A stretch of DNA of 64,000 nucleotides from contig NZ_JAANMS010000003.1 in assembly GCF_011250565.1 (NCBI RefSeq), forward strand, positions 1-64,000, written 5' to 3'. A program made the translations under genes and the position numbers. The DNA comes from Nocardioides sp. IC4_145. GTDB taxonomy: Bacteria > Actinomycetota > Actinomycetes > Propionibacteriales > Nocardioidaceae. Below the pieces are notes generated by a model, which saw nothing but the letters and a program-made list of their open reading frames with translations, was not told the origin of the DNA and did not search any database. Position 1 is the stretch's first letter, and every line of letters begins with the position of its first letter. Shown here piece after piece: positions 34,125-49,333 of this stretch.

Positions 34125-34951
34125 GCCGGCTCCTCCGGCTGTGCCCCGGCCAGCTCGGCCCAGCGGACGCGGTCGCCACGGACGACGGGCCCCTCGGTGC
34201 AGGCCCGGACGACGCGGGCGACGCCGTCCTCACCGACCACCGGCAGCGGGCAGCCGTGGCAGAGCCCGGTGCCGCAGGTCAGCGGCTGCTCGACGGCGGT
34301 CTGGCTCCAGGCCCCCGCCTGCTCGGCCACCGCCGCGACCGCGTGCAGCGTCGGCACCGGCCCGGCGGCGTACACCACCTCGGCGGCGGCCTGGGCGAGC
34401 ACACCGGCCACCACGTCGGCGACCGAGCCGCGGCGACCGACCGAGCCGTCCGCCGTCACGACCGTCACCGCGCGGGCCGAGCGGCGCGCCTCGAGCGCGG
34501 ACAGCAGGTGCCGCTCGTCGGGCGCAGCGAGCAGCAGGTTGACCTGGCAGCCGCGCTCGCGCAGCCGCTCGGCGAGCGGGAAGAGCGGCGCGGCGGCGTA
34601 CCCCTCGCCGACCAGCAGGGTGGCGACCGGCTGCTTCGGGAGGGCGAACGCCCGGCCGAGCGGGCCGGTCAGCTCCACCCGGGCGCCGACCGGGCGCTCG
34701 GCGAGCCAGCGGGTGCCGGGGCCGACCGGCTCCACGACGAGCTGGAGCGCCGGTCCGTGGCCGCCCACCGCCCGGACGCCGTGGATCCACAGCGCACGTC
34801 GCGCCAGACGGGTGCCGTCGACGGAGACCGCGACGAACGTGCCGGGGCGGAACCGCTCGGCGACGCCCGGCGCGACGACGGTCAGGTGCTGGTAGGCGCC
34901 GACCCGCTTGCTGGCCAGCACCTCACCGGTGGTGTGGAGCGGAGCCTTCAC
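34121..34951 (-). CDS. pyrK: dihydroorotate dehydrogenase electron-transfer subunit-like protein
   Basis: A 276-aa ferredoxin-reductase-fold protein. The FAD domain has [12 protein letters not shown] and RRALWIHG, the NAD region has [19 protein letters not shown], and the C-terminal [2Fe-2S] site is complete: Cys226, Cys231, Cys234 and Cys251 in [15 protein letters not shown] and [10 protein letters not shown]. In class-1B systems PyrK passes electrons from PyrD to NAD. Here its adjacent PyrD-like partner lacks the catalytic Cys, so the electron donor is uncertain. It overlaps both neighbours by 4 nt. Confidence 0.8.
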   Translation of the reverse strand: MKAPLHTTGEVLASKRVGAYQHLTVVAPGVAERFRPGTFVAVSVDGTRLARRALWIHGVRAVGGHGPALQLVVEPVGPGTRWLAERPVGARVELTGPLGRAFALPKQPVATLLVGEGYAAAPLFPLAERLRERGCQVNLLLAAPDERHLLSALEARRSARAVTVVTADGSVGRRGSVADVVAGVLAQAAAEVVYAAGPVPTLHAVAAVAEQAGAWSQTAVEQPLTCGTGLCHGCPLPVVGEDGVARVVRACTEGPVVRGDRVRWAELAGAQPEEPA

Positions 34952-35996
34952 CCGGACCCCACCGGTGCGACACCGGCGACGATGCGACGGGGCCAGAGCG
35001 GCCCCTCGTAGACGAACGCGGAGTAGCCCTGGAGCAGGTCCGCGCCGGCCTCGAGCCGGGCCCGGGCGTCGTCGGGCGTGGTGATGCCGCCGACGCCGAT
35101 GATCGTCGTGCCCGCACCGAGGCGACCGCGCAGCAGGCGGGTCACCTCGAGCGCCCGCTCGCGGACCGGGCGGCCGGACAGGCCGCCGTTGCCGATCGCC
35201 TCGACCTCGGCGTCCGGGCTGACGAGCCCGGCTCGCGAGGTCGTCGTGTTGGTCGCGATGATCCCGTCCAGGCCGATCGCCCGTGCCATGTCGGCCACGG
35301 CCAGCACGTCGTCGTCGGCGAGGTCCGGGGCGATCTTGACCAGCAGCGGCACCCGCCGCGAGGTCACGGTGTCCGCGGTGCGGCGGACGTGCTCGAGCAG
35401 CGGCTGGAGCTTCTCGACCGCCTGGAGGTTGCGCAGGCCCGGCGTGTTCGGCGAGCTGACGTTGACCACCAGGTAGTCGGCGAACGGCGCCAGCAGCCGG
35501 GTGCTCTTGGCGTAGTCCGCCTCCACCGCCGCCTGGTCGTCGTCCGGCACCACCTTGGTCTTGCCGATGTTGACGCCGAGGACCGGCCCGCCCGCACGGC
35601 CCCGCACCCGCGCGGCGCGCTCGGCCAGCCGGCGGGCGACCACCTCGGCGCCGTCGTTGTTGAAGCCCATCCGGTTGACCACCGCGCGGTCCGCGGGAAG
35701 CCGGAAGAGCCGCGGCCTGGGGTTGCCGGGCTGCCCCTCGCCGGTGACCGTGCCGACCTCGACGTGGCCGAAGCCGAGCGCGGCCAACGCGTCGATGCCG
35801 ACCGCGTTCTTGTCGAAGCCTGCGGCGACACCGAGCACGTTCGGGAACGTCTGGCCCAGTGCCTGCACCGGCCGCCCCGGCCGCGGCAGCCGCGCGGCCA
35901 CCGCCGCACCCGCCCGGACCGCGCGGAAGCCCAGGTGGTGGGCCTGCTCCGCGTCGACCCGGGTGGCGACGTGGTCGAAGAGCAGCGAGTACGGCG

Positions 35997-36000
<4 letters not shown>
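34948..36000 (-). CDS. pyrD: dihydroorotate dehydrogenase (quinone), class 2
   Basis: Fourth step of pyrimidine synthesis, membrane-associated and quinone-dependent. The 350-aa protein begins [17 protein letters not shown], the class-2 helical membrane contact. The barrel shows [27 protein letters not shown], the class-2 active-site serine loop [12 protein letters not shown], and [34 protein letters not shown]. The GTG overlaps the carB stop by 3 nt. It is the canonical enzyme, in contrast with the class-1B-like neighbour. Confidence 0.95.
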
Positions 36001-39320
<3,320 letters not shown>

Positions 39321-39321
39321 G

Positions 39322-40479
39322 TCAGGCGCCCTTCCGGTCGGTCGAGCGGTCGGACATGAGGTCGACGAAGCGGTCGAAGAGGTACGCCGCGTCGTGCGGG
39401 CCGGCGGCGGCCTCGGGGTGGTACTGCACCGAGAAGCTCTTCAGGGACCCGGCCGCGTCCCGCAGCTCGAGGCCCTCGACCACGTCGTCGTTGAGGCAGA
39501 CGTGGCTGACGCTGGCCTCGCCGTACGGGGTGGTCGTGCTGCCCTCGAGCGGGGCGTCGACGGCGAAGCCGTGGTTGTGCGCGGTGACCTCGACCTTGCC
39601 GGTGGTGCGGTCCATGACCGGCTGGTTGATGCCGCGGTGGCCGTACTTGAGCTTGTAGGTGCCGAAGCCCAGCGCGCGACCGAAGAGCTGGTTGCCGAAG
39701 CAGATGCCGAAGTACGGCACCTCCTGCGCGAGCGCGCCCCGGAGCACCTCGACCTGCTGGGTCGTCGCGGCCGGGTCGCCGGGGCCGTTGGAGTAGAAGA
39801 GCCCGTCCGGCTGGACGGCGAGGACGTCGTCGAGCGTCGCGGTGGCGGGCAGCACGTGCACCTCGATGCCGCGCTCGGCCATGCGGTACGGCGTCATCGA
39901 CTTGATGCCGAGGTCGAGAGCCGCCACGGTGAACCGCTTCTCGCCCCAGGGACCGGGCTGGGCCGGGACGACGTAGGCCTCCTGCGTGGTGACCTCGTCG
40001 GCCAGCTCCAGGCCGGTCATCTCCGACGACGCACGCACGCGCTCCAGCAGGGCCGCGGGGTCGGTCTCGGTGGTGGAGATGCCGACGCGCATCGCGCCGC
40101 GCTCGCGCAGGTGGCGGGTGAGCGCACGGGTGTCGACGCCGCTGATGCCGACGACCCCCTGCTCGCGCAGCTCGTCGTCGAGCGTGCGGCGGCTGCGCCA
40201 GCTCGAGGGGACTCGGGCGGGGTCCCGGACGACGTACCCGGCCACCCAGATCCGGCGGGACTCGGGGTCCTCGTCGTTGATGCCGGTGTTCCCGACGTGC
40301 GGGGCGGTCATGACGACCACCTGGCGGTGGTAGGACGGGTCGGTCAGCGTCTCCTGGTAGCCGGTCATGCCGGTGTTGAAGACCGCTTCTCCGAACGTCT
40401 CGCCGGGGGCTCCGAAGGCCTCTCCGGTGAAGCTGCGACCGTCCTCGAGGACCAGGATCGCGGGGGCATGCGTCGGCAC
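39322..40479 (-). CDS. carA: carbamoyl-phosphate synthase small subunit
   Basis: Glutamine amidotransferase subunit of 385 aa feeding ammonia to CarB. Features: [30 protein letters not shown], the class-I amidotransferase nucleophile in [16 protein letters not shown], and the His/Glu pair in [12 protein letters not shown]. The GTG at 40479 is fixed by AAGGAGGTG just upstream; the frame further upstream lies in the PyrR leader. It heads carA-carB-pyrD-pyrK-pyrD-like-pyrF. Confidence 0.96.
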   Translation of the reverse strand: MPTHAPAILVLEDGRSFTGEAFGAPGETFGEAVFNTGMTGYQETLTDPSYHRQVVVMTAPHVGNTGINDEDPESRRIWVAGYVVRDPARVPSSWRSRRTLDDELREQGVVGISGVDTRALTRHLRERGAMRVGISTTETDPAALLERVRASSEMTGLELADEVTTQEAYVVPAQPGPWGEKRFTVAALDLGIKSMTPYRMAERGIEVHVLPATATLDDVLAVQPDGLFYSNGPGDPAATTQQVEVLRGALAQEVPYFGICFGNQLFGRALGFGTYKLKYGHRGINQPVMDRTTGKVEVTAHNHGFAVDAPLEGSTTTPYGEASVSHVCLNDDVVEGLELRDAAGSLKSFSVQYHPEAAAGPHDAAYLFDRFVDLMSDRSTDRKGA

Positions 40480-40484
40480 GCCGC

Positions 40485-40549
40485 ACCTCCTTCTCCGCCT
40501 CACGGGACGGATCGTTAAAGGATGTCGAACGGCGCCGACCCTACCAGCG
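40485..40549 (-). promoter_or_regulatory. PyrR-type leader and -10 box of carA
   Basis: This 65-nt stretch matches the leader of pyrR at 63 positions. Reading on the minus strand: -10 box TAGGGT (40543-40538), then a loop sequence TCCCGTGAGG flanked by CCG/CGG stems (40512-40496) that fits the PyrR-binding consensus, then AAGGAGGT, the carA RBS. The protein-binding hairpin sits directly against the RBS, so PyrR with UMP probably blocks translation, as described for mycobacteria. Confidence 0.8.
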
Positions 40550-40632
40550 CGCGGGCCCCCGGCCCGGTGCACGCCTCGCGGTGGACCAGCCCCGCGAGGC
40601 GCCCGTCACGTCGAACCGGAACAGACCCCGGA

Positions 40633-41622
40633 TCAGGCCGCCAGGCGCTCCATCGCCTCGGCGGCGAGGGTGACCGAGCGCAGCCGCGCCTCGGTCGTCG
40701 GCGCCTGGTGGGCGGTGATCAGCTCGTCGGCGCCGACCCGCTCCGCGAACGCGCGGAGGTAGTCGCCGACCTCGCCGGGCGCACCGACGGCGGAGTAGGT
40801 GAGCATCGAGTCGACGTGGGTGCCGGCGCCGCGGCGCAGCAGCACGTCCGCCTCGACGTCGGAGAGCTCCTGGCCGTTGCCGAAGAGACCGATCGCCAGG
40901 GTGCGGCGGACGGCGGCGTGGTGCTCGCGGGCCTGCTCGGCCGTGTCGGCGGCGATGACGTTGACGCCGGCGATGACGTACGGCTCCTCCTGCTGGGCGG
41001 AGGGGCGGAACTCGCGGCGGTAGGCCTCGACCGCCGCCTCGAGCGCCTGCGGGGCGAAGTGGCTGGCGAAGGCGTACGGCAGCCCGAGCTGTGCGGCGAG
41101 GCGGGCGCCGAACATCGAGGAGCCGAGGATGAACAGCGGGACGTTCGAGCCGCGGCCCGGCACGGCCTGCACACCGGGCACGCGCGAGTCGCCGGCCAGG
41201 AAGGCCTGCAGCTCGAGCACGTCCTCGGGGAACCGCTCGGAGGAGCGCGGGTCGCGGCGCAAGGCGTACATCGTGTTCTGGTCCGACCCGGGCGCGCGGC
41301 CGAGCCCGAGGTCGATGCGGCCGGGGTACATCGCCTCGAGGGTGCCGAACTGCTCGGCGATCGTCAGCGGCGCGTGGTTGGGCAGCATCACGCCGCCGGC
41401 GCCGAGGCGGATCGTCGAGGTGTGCGCGCCGACGTGGGAGATGAGCACGCTGGTCGCCGAGGAGGCGATGCGCGGCATGTTGTGGTGCTCGGCGTACCAG
41501 ACCCGCTCGTAGCCGTGCTGCTCCGCGCGCTGGGCGAGCGCGACGCTGGCAGCGATGCTGCTGGTGACGGTCTCGCCGTCGGCGATGGGTGCGAGGTCGA
41601 GGATCGAGAGCGGGACGGTCAT
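40633..41622 (-). CDS. LLM-class flavin-dependent oxidoreductase
   Basis: A 329-aa luciferase-like barrel with LSILDLAPIADGETV at the N-terminus, YERVWYAEHHNMP, IRLGAGGVMLPNHAPL and IDLGLGRAPGSDQ. This pattern matches the YhbW-type subgroup whose substrates are unknown. It uses FMN or F420. The ATG at 41622 lies 14 nt after the hrpB stop, so it is co-transcribed with hrpB inside the pyrimidine region but has no known link to that pathway. Confidence 0.85.
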   Translation of the reverse strand: MTVPLSILDLAPIADGETVTSSIAASVALAQRAEQHGYERVWYAEHHNMPRIASSATSVLISHVGAHTSTIRLGAGGVMLPNHAPLTIAEQFGTLEAMYPGRIDLGLGRAPGSDQNTMYALRRDPRSSERFPEDVLELQAFLAGDSRVPGVQAVPGRGSNVPLFILGSSMFGARLAAQLGLPYAFASHFAPQALEAAVEAYRREFRPSAQQEEPYVIAGVNVIAADTAEQAREHHAAVRRTLAIGLFGNGQELSDVEADVLLRRGAGTHVDSMLTYSAVGAPGEVGDYLRAFAERVGADELITAHQAPTTEARLRSVTLAAEAMERLAA

Positions 41623-41636
41623 GACCGGCGCAACGC

Positions 41637-44162
41637 TCAGGAGCCCCGGTTCCTTCCCGTCCCCCGGCCCGTCCCCCGGCCCGTCCCGCGCGTCGGCGGA
41701 GCGGTCCAGGGGTCCTCGGGCCAGGCGTGCTTGGGGTAGCGGCCGCGCAGCTCGGCGCGCACCTGCGGGTAGGCGTTCTCCCAGAACGACGCCAGGTCGG
41801 CCGTCACCGCGACCGGCCGGCGCGCGGGCGAGAGCAGGTGCAGCAGCACCGGCACCCGGCCCTCGGCGACCCGCGGCGTGGCGGCCCAGCCGAACGTCTC
41901 CTGCAGCCGCACGGCGAGCACCGGCTGCTCGCCTGCGTAGTCGACGCGCACCGTCGAGCCGCTCGGCACGGCCAGTCGCTCGGGCGCGAGCTCGTCGAGG
42001 CGGCCGGCCTCCGGCCACGGCAGCAGGCGGCGCAGCGCGGCGAGGACGTCGACGCGCCCGAGGTCCCGGGTGCCACGCACCCGGGCCAGCTCGGGGCCGA
42101 GCCACGTCTCCACGTCAGCGGTGAGCGTCTCGTCGGAGAGCTCGGGCCACGGCTCGCCGAGCACGCGGGAGAGGAACGCGACCCGATCGCGCAGCGACCG
42201 CGCCGCATCGGTCCAGGGCAGCACCGCGAGTCCCGCCTGGCGCAGGCCGTCGCGGACGGCGGCAGCGATGCCGGCGACCGGCGGCTCGGCCAGGGGCACC
42301 GAGGCCAGCTCGATCGCGCCCAGCCGGGTCACCCGGCGCGCGACCACCCGGCCGTCGGTCCAGCCGACCTCGTCGTCCTCGCTCCACCGGGCGGCGGCGG
42401 CCTCGAGCGCGAGCTCCTCGTCGATCGGCGCAGCGGCGCGGATCGTCGCGTCCCGCTCCCCCGGCTTCCGGTCGACGTCGCCGACCGCGAGCCACGGAGT
42501 CCCCGCCAGTCCCGAGCCGCGCGGCAGCACCGCGCCGGTCCCGCCGACCATGAGGTACGCCGTGGTGTCGGCCGCGCCGGGCCGGCGCCGCGCGACCCGG
42601 TCGGGGTGGGCGAGCGCGACGACGGCGCCGACGGCCAGGTCGTCGGTCATCCGCTCGCTCCCGCCGGCACCCTCGTCCGTGACGTGCGCCTGCAGGTCCG
42701 CGACGACCTTCTGCCAGGCCGCGGGCCGCTCGCGTCGCGCCTGACGGAGCGCGGCCACGAGGTCGCCACCGGGCACCCGGGTGTCCTCCGACAGCAGCGC
42801 GACGACCTCGGCCGCGCGACGGGCGCCGACCAGGGCCGCACCGTCGAGCAGCGCGCGGGCCAGCCGCGGGTCGGCGGGCACCCGCGCGATCGACCGGCCG
42901 CGCTCGGTCACGGCGCCGGCGCCGTCGACGGCGCCGAGGTCGGCCAACGTGCGGCGGGCCGTCGCCAGGGCGGCCGCCGGTGGCGGGTCCAGCAGCGCCA
43001 GCCCGGCCCCGTCGGGGCTCCACCACACCGCCAGCTCGAGCGCGAGGCCGGCCAGGTCGGCGACCGCGATCTCCGGCTCGGGGTGGGCGGCGAGGTGGGC
43101 GTGCTCGGCCTCCGACCAGCAGCGGTACGCCGCCCCCGGGCCCTCCCGCCCGGCGCGGCCGGCCCGCTGGTCGGCGGCGGCCCGGCTGACCCGCACGGTC
43201 ACCAGCCCGGCCAGGCCGCGGCGGTGGTCGGTGCGCGGCTGCCGCACCAGTCCGGCGTCGACCACGGTCCGCACGCCCGGGACGGTCAGGGAGGACTCGG
43301 CGACCGCCGTGGAGACGACCACCCGGCGGCGCGGGCCCGGGGTGAGCGCCAGGTCCTGCTCCGCGGCGGGCAGCCGGCCGTGCAGCGGACGCAGGTCGGC
43401 CCCGAGACCGGGCCCAGCACCGGCCAGCCGCCGCACCACGCCGTCGACCTCGGCCACGCCGGGCAGGAAGGCCAGCACGTCGCCGGGCCGCTCGTCGAGC
43501 GCCCGGCGGACCGTCGCGGCCACGTGGTCGAGGAACGCCGGCGTCACCCCGCGGTCGTCGAGCCGGCGCACGGCCGGCGGGAGGGCGGCGTACGTCGTCG
43601 TGACGGGGTGCAGCGCACCGGGCACCTCCACCACCGGCACGGGCGGCGAGCCGAGCAGGGCCGCGGTGCGCTCGGCCTCGATCGTCGCCGACATGGCGAC
43701 CAGCCGCAGGTCCTCGCGCAGGTGGGCGCGGACGTCGACGAGCAGGGCGAGCAGCAGGTCGGCGTCGAGCGCCCGCTCGTGCACCTCGTCGACCACCACC
43801 GCGGCGACGCCGGGCAGGTCGGGGTCGCGCTGGAGCCGGCGCAGCAGCACGCCGGTCGTGACCATCTCGACCCGCGTCGCGGGCGACGAGCGGCGCTCGC
43901 CGCGCACGGCGTACCCCACCGTCTGTCCGACCGGCTCGCCGAGCAGCCCGGCCAGGCGACGGGCGGCGGCCCGGACGGCGATCCGGCGGGGCTGGGTGAC
44001 GACGACCCGCCCCGGGCCGAGCTCGGCGACCGTCGGCGGCACGAGCGTGGTCTTGCCGCTGCCCGGCGGCGCCCAGAGGACGGCCGCCGAGCGCTCGCGC
44101 AGCGCCCCGGTCAGCGCCGGGAGGCCGGCGCGGACCGGGAGGTCGAGCTCAGACCAGTGCAC
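41637..44162 (-). CDS. hrpB: ATP-dependent helicase HrpB
   Basis: A DEAH-box superfamily 2 helicase of 841 aa. Motifs: Walker A APPGSGKTTL (about residues 32-41), VTQPRRIAVRAAA, VVVDEVHERALDADL, AMSATIE, VSTAVAESSLTVPGV and DQRAGRAGREGPG. The C-terminal HrpB-specific region (VPSGSTVRVDYAGEQPV, LHLLSPARRPVAVT, FWENAYPQVRAELRGRYPKH) settles the subfamily. Its start overlaps the pyrC end by 14 nt. The extreme C-terminus has short GTGRGTGRGTGR repeats. Confidence 0.93.
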   Translation of the reverse strand: MHWSELDLPVRAGLPALTGALRERSAAVLWAPPGSGKTTLVPPTVAELGPGRVVVTQPRRIAVRAAARRLAGLLGEPVGQTVGYAVRGERRSSPATRVEMVTTGVLLRRLQRDPDLPGVAAVVVDEVHERALDADLLLALLVDVRAHLREDLRLVAMSATIEAERTAALLGSPPVPVVEVPGALHPVTTTYAALPPAVRRLDDRGVTPAFLDHVAATVRRALDERPGDVLAFLPGVAEVDGVVRRLAGAGPGLGADLRPLHGRLPAAEQDLALTPGPRRRVVVSTAVAESSLTVPGVRTVVDAGLVRQPRTDHRRGLAGLVTVRVSRAAADQRAGRAGREGPGAAYRCWSEAEHAHLAAHPEPEIAVADLAGLALELAVWWSPDGAGLALLDPPPAAALATARRTLADLGAVDGAGAVTERGRSIARVPADPRLARALLDGAALVGARRAAEVVALLSEDTRVPGGDLVAALRQARRERPAAWQKVVADLQAHVTDEGAGGSERMTDDLAVGAVVALAHPDRVARRRPGAADTTAYLMVGGTGAVLPRGSGLAGTPWLAVGDVDRKPGERDATIRAAAPIDEELALEAAAARWSEDDEVGWTDGRVVARRVTRLGAIELASVPLAEPPVAGIAAAVRDGLRQAGLAVLPWTDAARSLRDRVAFLSRVLGEPWPELSDETLTADVETWLGPELARVRGTRDLGRVDVLAALRRLLPWPEAGRLDELAPERLAVPSGSTVRVDYAGEQPVLAVRLQETFGWAATPRVAEGRVPVLLHLLSPARRPVAVTADLASFWENAYPQVRAELRGRYPKHAWPEDPWTAPPTRGTGRGTGRGTGRNRGS

Positions 44163-45437
44163 CGGCCAGCACCGTCGGCCGCCCGCGCAGGAAGGTGGCG
44201 ACGACGCGGCCGGGCAGCTCCATCCCGCGGTACGGCGTGTTGCGGCTCAGGCTCGCCGACCGCGCCGGGTCGACGGTCCGGCGCACCGAGGGGTCGTAGA
44301 GCACGACGTTCGCCGGCGCCCCGACCTCGAGCGGCTGCCCGTGGTCGGCGACGCGGCCGATCCGGGCCGGGGCGTACGACATCCGCTCGGCGACGCCCGC
44401 CCAGTCCAGCAGGCCGGCGTCGACCATCGTCTCCTGCACGATCGACAGCGCGGTCTCGAGGCCGAGCATGCCGAAGGCCGCGGCGGCCCACTCGCAGTCC
44501 TTGTCCTCGTGGGGGTGCGGGGCGTGGTCGGTGGCGACGATGTCGATCGTGCCGTCGGCGAGACCGGCGCGCAGCGCCTCCACGTCGGCGCGGGTGCGCA
44601 GCGGCGGGTTGACCTTGTAGATCGGGTCGTACGTCGCCGCGAGCTCGTCGGTGAGGATCAGGTGGTGCGGGCACGCCTCCGCGGTGACGTCCACCCCGCG
44701 CGCCTTGGCCTCGCGGACGATCTGCACCGAGCCGGCCGTCGAGACGTGGCAGACGTGCAGCCGGGAGCCGACGTGCTCGGCGAGCAGGCAGTCGCGGGCG
44801 ATGACGGCCTCCTCCGCGACCGCCGGCCACCCGGTGAGCCCGAGCCGGCCGGACAGCTCGCCCTCGTTCATCTGGGCGCCCTCGGTCAGCCGCGGCTCCT
44901 GGGCGTGCTGGGCCACGACGCCGTCGAACGCCTTGACGTACTCCAGCGCCCGGCGCATCAGCACCGCGTCGCTCACGCACTTCCCGTCGTCGGAGAAGAC
45001 CCGGACGCGCGCGGCGGAGTCGGCCATCGCGCCGAGCTCTGCGAGCCGCTCGCCCTGCAGGCCGACGGTCACGGCACCAACCGGGTAGACGTCGCAGTGG
45101 CCGGCCTCGCGGCCCAGCCGCCAGACCTGCTCGACGACGCCGGCGGTGTCGGCGACCGGCTCGGTGTTGGCCATCGCGTGGACCGCGGTGAAGCCGCCCA
45201 GCGCGGCCGCCTGCGTGCCGGACTCGACGGTCTCGGCGTCCTCGCGGCCCGGCTCGCGCAGGTGGGTGTGCAGGTCGACCAGGCCGGGCAGCGCGACCAG
45301 GCCGGTCGCGTCGACGACCTCCGCGCCGTCGGCCGCGAGCCCGGTCCCGACCTCGGCGACGACGCCGTCGCGCAGCAGCAGGTCGGTCGGCTCACCGCCG
45401 AGGACCGCGGCGTTCTGGACCAGGTACGAACTCGTGC

Positions 45438-45441
<4 letters not shown>
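44149..45441 (-). CDS. pyrC: dihydroorotase
   Basis: Third step of pyrimidine synthesis, a class-I zinc amidohydrolase of 430 aa. Features: [20 protein letters not shown] with the metal Hx[34 protein letters not shown] and the catalytic Asp in [13 protein letters not shown]. The GTG at 45441 overlaps the pyrB stop by 4 nt and gives the expected N-terminus [11 protein letters not shown]. Confidence 0.96.
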
Positions 45442-47059
<1,618 letters not shown>

Positions 47060-47068
47060 ACCGCCGGC

Positions 47069-48082
47069 TCACTCCTCGGCGATGTCGAGCAGGACCTTGC
47101 CGATGGTGCCCTGCTCGACGGCGTCGTGGGCCGCGGCGGTCTCCTCGAGCGGGAGGTGGTGCAGCGGCAGCCCGGCGTCCTCGCCGACCGCGAACGCGCC
47201 GTCCTCCAGCGCGGCGGTGACGTCCTCGGCCGCCGCCCGGAGCAGGTCCTCGCCGAGGGTGTAGAGCAGCACGAACTGGTAGCGCAGGTTCTTCGAGAAC
47301 GTCTCCCGCACCGGGATCGAGAACTCGTCGCCGCCGTTGTTGGCATAGACCGCGATCGTGCCCCGGACGCGGGTGACGGCGCGGTCGAGGTCGTTGTTCT
47401 GCGCCGGGGCGACCTCGACGACCAGGTCGACGCCCTCGGGTGCGAGCTTGCGGATCTCGGCGACCGGGTCGCCGACGGTGTAGTTGATGGTCTGGTGGGC
47501 GCCCGCGGCGACCGCCAGCGCGCCCTTCTCGTCGCTGCTGACCGTCGTCAGCACGGTCGCCCCGGCCCAGCGGGCCAGCTGGATCGCCGCGTTGCCGACC
47601 GCGCCCGCTCCCCCGGCGACCAGCACCGTGCGCCCCTCGAGCGCCCCCGGTGCGAGCCGGTCGACGTCCTCGCCGCTGGTGAGCGCACGGTGCGCGGTGA
47701 CAGCCGGTACGCCGAGCGCCGCGCCCACGTCGTACGACGCCCCGACCGGCAGGTGCACGACCTGCGTCGCGGGCAGCACGACGTGCTCGGCGGCCGTGCC
47801 GTGCGGCCGGCCGTGCTGGGCGAGGAACACCCAGACCCGGTCCTCCTCGGCGAACCCGACGACGTCCGGGCCGACCGCGTCGACCACGCCGGCGCCGTCC
47901 ATGCCGGGCGTGACCTCGTCGTACCCACTCATCATCCCGGCGCGGAACTTCCAGTCGGTCGGGTTCACCCCCGCGCGGACCAGCCGCACCCGCACCTCGC
48001 CGATCCCCGGCTCCGGCACGTCGCGCTCGACCACCTCCAGGACGCTCGACGGACCGGTCCGGCGGTAGACGACTGCGCGCAT
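47069..48082 (-). CDS. NADPH:quinone reductase family zinc-independent oxidoreductase
   Basis: A 337-aa medium-chain dehydrogenase/reductase of the quinone-oxidoreductase type (QOR/zeta-crystallin). It has RAVVYRRTGPSSVLEVVE, RAGVNPTDWKFRAG, GMDGAGVVDAVGPDV, the NADPH-binding VLVAGGAGAVGNAAIQLARW and a C-terminal EQGTIGKVLLDI. The zinc ligands of alcohol dehydrogenases are absent. It lies upstream of pyrR with its own start, divergent from the PPOX gene. Confidence 0.85.
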   Translation of the reverse strand: MRAVVYRRTGPSSVLEVVERDVPEPGIGEVRVRLVRAGVNPTDWKFRAGMMSGYDEVTPGMDGAGVVDAVGPDVVGFAEEDRVWVFLAQHGRPHGTAAEHVVLPATQVVHLPVGASYDVGAALGVPAVTAHRALTSGEDVDRLAPGALEGRTVLVAGGAGAVGNAAIQLARWAGATVLTTVSSDEKGALAVAAGAHQTINYTVGDPVAEIRKLAPEGVDLVVEVAPAQNNDLDRAVTRVRGTIAVYANNGGDEFSIPVRETFSKNLRYQFVLLYTLGEDLLRAAAEDVTAALEDGAFAVGEDAGLPLHHLPLEETAAAHDAVEQGTIGKVLLDIAEE

Positions 48083-48151
48083 GCTCTTCCTCAGTGGTGC
48101 TCGATGGGTACGGGATGGTCCACACCCGGTAACCCGCGACCAGGAGGATCC

Positions 48152-48559
48152 ATGCCCGAGCTGCCGTTCCCCGACGACGTCCGCGCGCTGCTGCTCAAGC
48201 CCAACCCGGCCGTCGTCGCCACCCTGCGCTCCGACGGGACACCGGTCACGGTGCCGACGTGGTACCTCCTCGAGGACGACGACCGCGTCCTGCTCAACAT
48301 GGACGCCACCCGGGTGCGGCTCCAGCACCTGCGCCGCGATCCCCGCGTCTCGCTGTCGGTGCTCGACGAGGCGAGCTGGTACACCCACGTCTCCCTCATC
48401 GGCCGCGTCACCGAGATGCGCAACGACGAGGGACTGGTCGACATCGACCGGTGCAGCACCCACTACGGCGGCCGGCCCTACCCCGACCGCGAGTCGCCCC
48501 GTGTCAGTGCCTGGATGACCATCGACCGCTGGCACGGGTGGGGTGCGGCGAAGGACTGA
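48152..48559 (+). CDS. PPOX-class FMN/F420-dependent oxidoreductase
   Basis: A 135-aa split-barrel flavin-binding protein like the TIGR03618-type F420-dependent enzymes. Motifs: NPAVVATLRSDGTPVTVPTWY, DRVLLNMDATRVRLQHLRRDP, VSLSVLDEASWYTHVSLIGRV, and a terminal WMTIDRWHGWG. The ATG was chosen because of a perfect AGGAGG at 48142-48147; the longer open frame upstream is antisense to pyrR and the quinone reductase. Substrate unknown. Confidence 0.85.
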   Translation: MPELPFPDDVRALLLKPNPAVVATLRSDGTPVTVPTWYLLEDDDRVLLNMDATRVRLQHLRRDPRVSLSVLDEASWYTHVSLIGRVTEMRNDEGLVDIDRCSTHYGGRPYPDRESPRVSAWMTIDRWHGWGAAKD

Positions 48560-48580
48560 GCTCGGCTGCTCGCTGCTGCT

Positions 48581-48712
48581 GGTTCATCAAGGTATGCAGG
48601 GAAACCGACGCCGGCGGTGGTGTCGGTTCGGCTGCATACCTAGATGAAGCGCCACTCCCCAGGGTGAGTTCACCCAGGGAAGTGAAGGTTCGTCTGCATA
48701 CCTGGATGAACC
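48581..48712. repeat. nested intergenic inverted repeats (GGTTCATC...GGTATGCAG family)
   Basis: GGTTCATCAAGGTATGCAG (48581-48599) recurs inverted at 48632-48648 and again, with one mismatch, at 48694-48712. Between the first two lies a nested stem AACCGAC / GTCGGTT, giving one long hairpin. The next spacer holds GGGTGAGTTCACCC, another perfect small hairpin. The region fills the 183-bp gap between two convergent genes and could terminate both. Confidence 0.65.
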
Positions 48713-48742
48713 GACATCCGCCGCCGCGGCTGCACGACGGGG

Positions 48743-49225
48743 TCAGCGGCTGGTGGCCCGCAGCGCCCAGACGTGGCCCCAGGGGTCGCACTCGAGGCGG
48801 ACGCGGTCCTCGGAGCGGGCGATGGCGCACACCAGCCAGACCACGACCCACAGGCCCCCGGTCACCAGCGTGCCGATGGCGTGGGCGAGGTGCGACACCG
48901 GTCGCTTGTACGCCAGCACGGTGCCGTGCGGCCCGGCGTGGACGACCGAGGCGCCCTGGTCGAGCACCTGACGCTCGACGGCGAGGTCGAGCACCCGCTG
49001 GCGCTGGGACTCGGTGATCCGGCGGGCGAGGTCGAACCGCTCGGGCCGGTGCAGGGCGGCCAGGTCGGCGGAGTAGGCCGCCGACGCCCAGCGCCGCCCG
49101 GTCCACCGGCGCCACCGCTTGCCGTCCCAGTGGTAGTCACCGACGACCGGCTTGGTGGTGACGAGATCCGGCTGGCCGGGACGGGCGAGGGTGGCGGTCC
49201 GAGACACGCGTGCATCATCGCCCAT
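48743..49225 (-). CDS. hypothetical membrane protein
   Basis: A 160-aa protein. Residues about 28-50 contain a Trp-rich segment (YHWDGKRWRRWTGRRW) like the DUF2510-type motif. The centre is helical and charged. A single clear hydrophobic segment (IGTLVTGGLWVVVWLVCAIA) lies near residues 117-137, followed by a short tail VRLECDPWGHVWALRATSR. The ATG at 49225 sits after inverted repeats. I do not recognise a function. Confidence 0.65.
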   Translation of the reverse strand: MGDDARVSRTATLARPGQPDLVTTKPVVGDYHWDGKRWRRWTGRRWASAAYSADLAALHRPERFDLARRITESQRQRVLDLAVERQVLDQGASVVHAGPHGTVLAYKRPVSHLAHAIGTLVTGGLWVVVWLVCAIARSEDRVRLECDPWGHVWALRATSR

Positions 49226-49333
49226 TCCCGCCCCTCCTGCCTGCGGATCCGGGCAGGGGCGGGCGGGCGGCCGCCAACTTCATCGGCTGCCCGATGGAAC
49301 TGACGGTCCCCCGATGAGACTTCAGCCGCGGAC

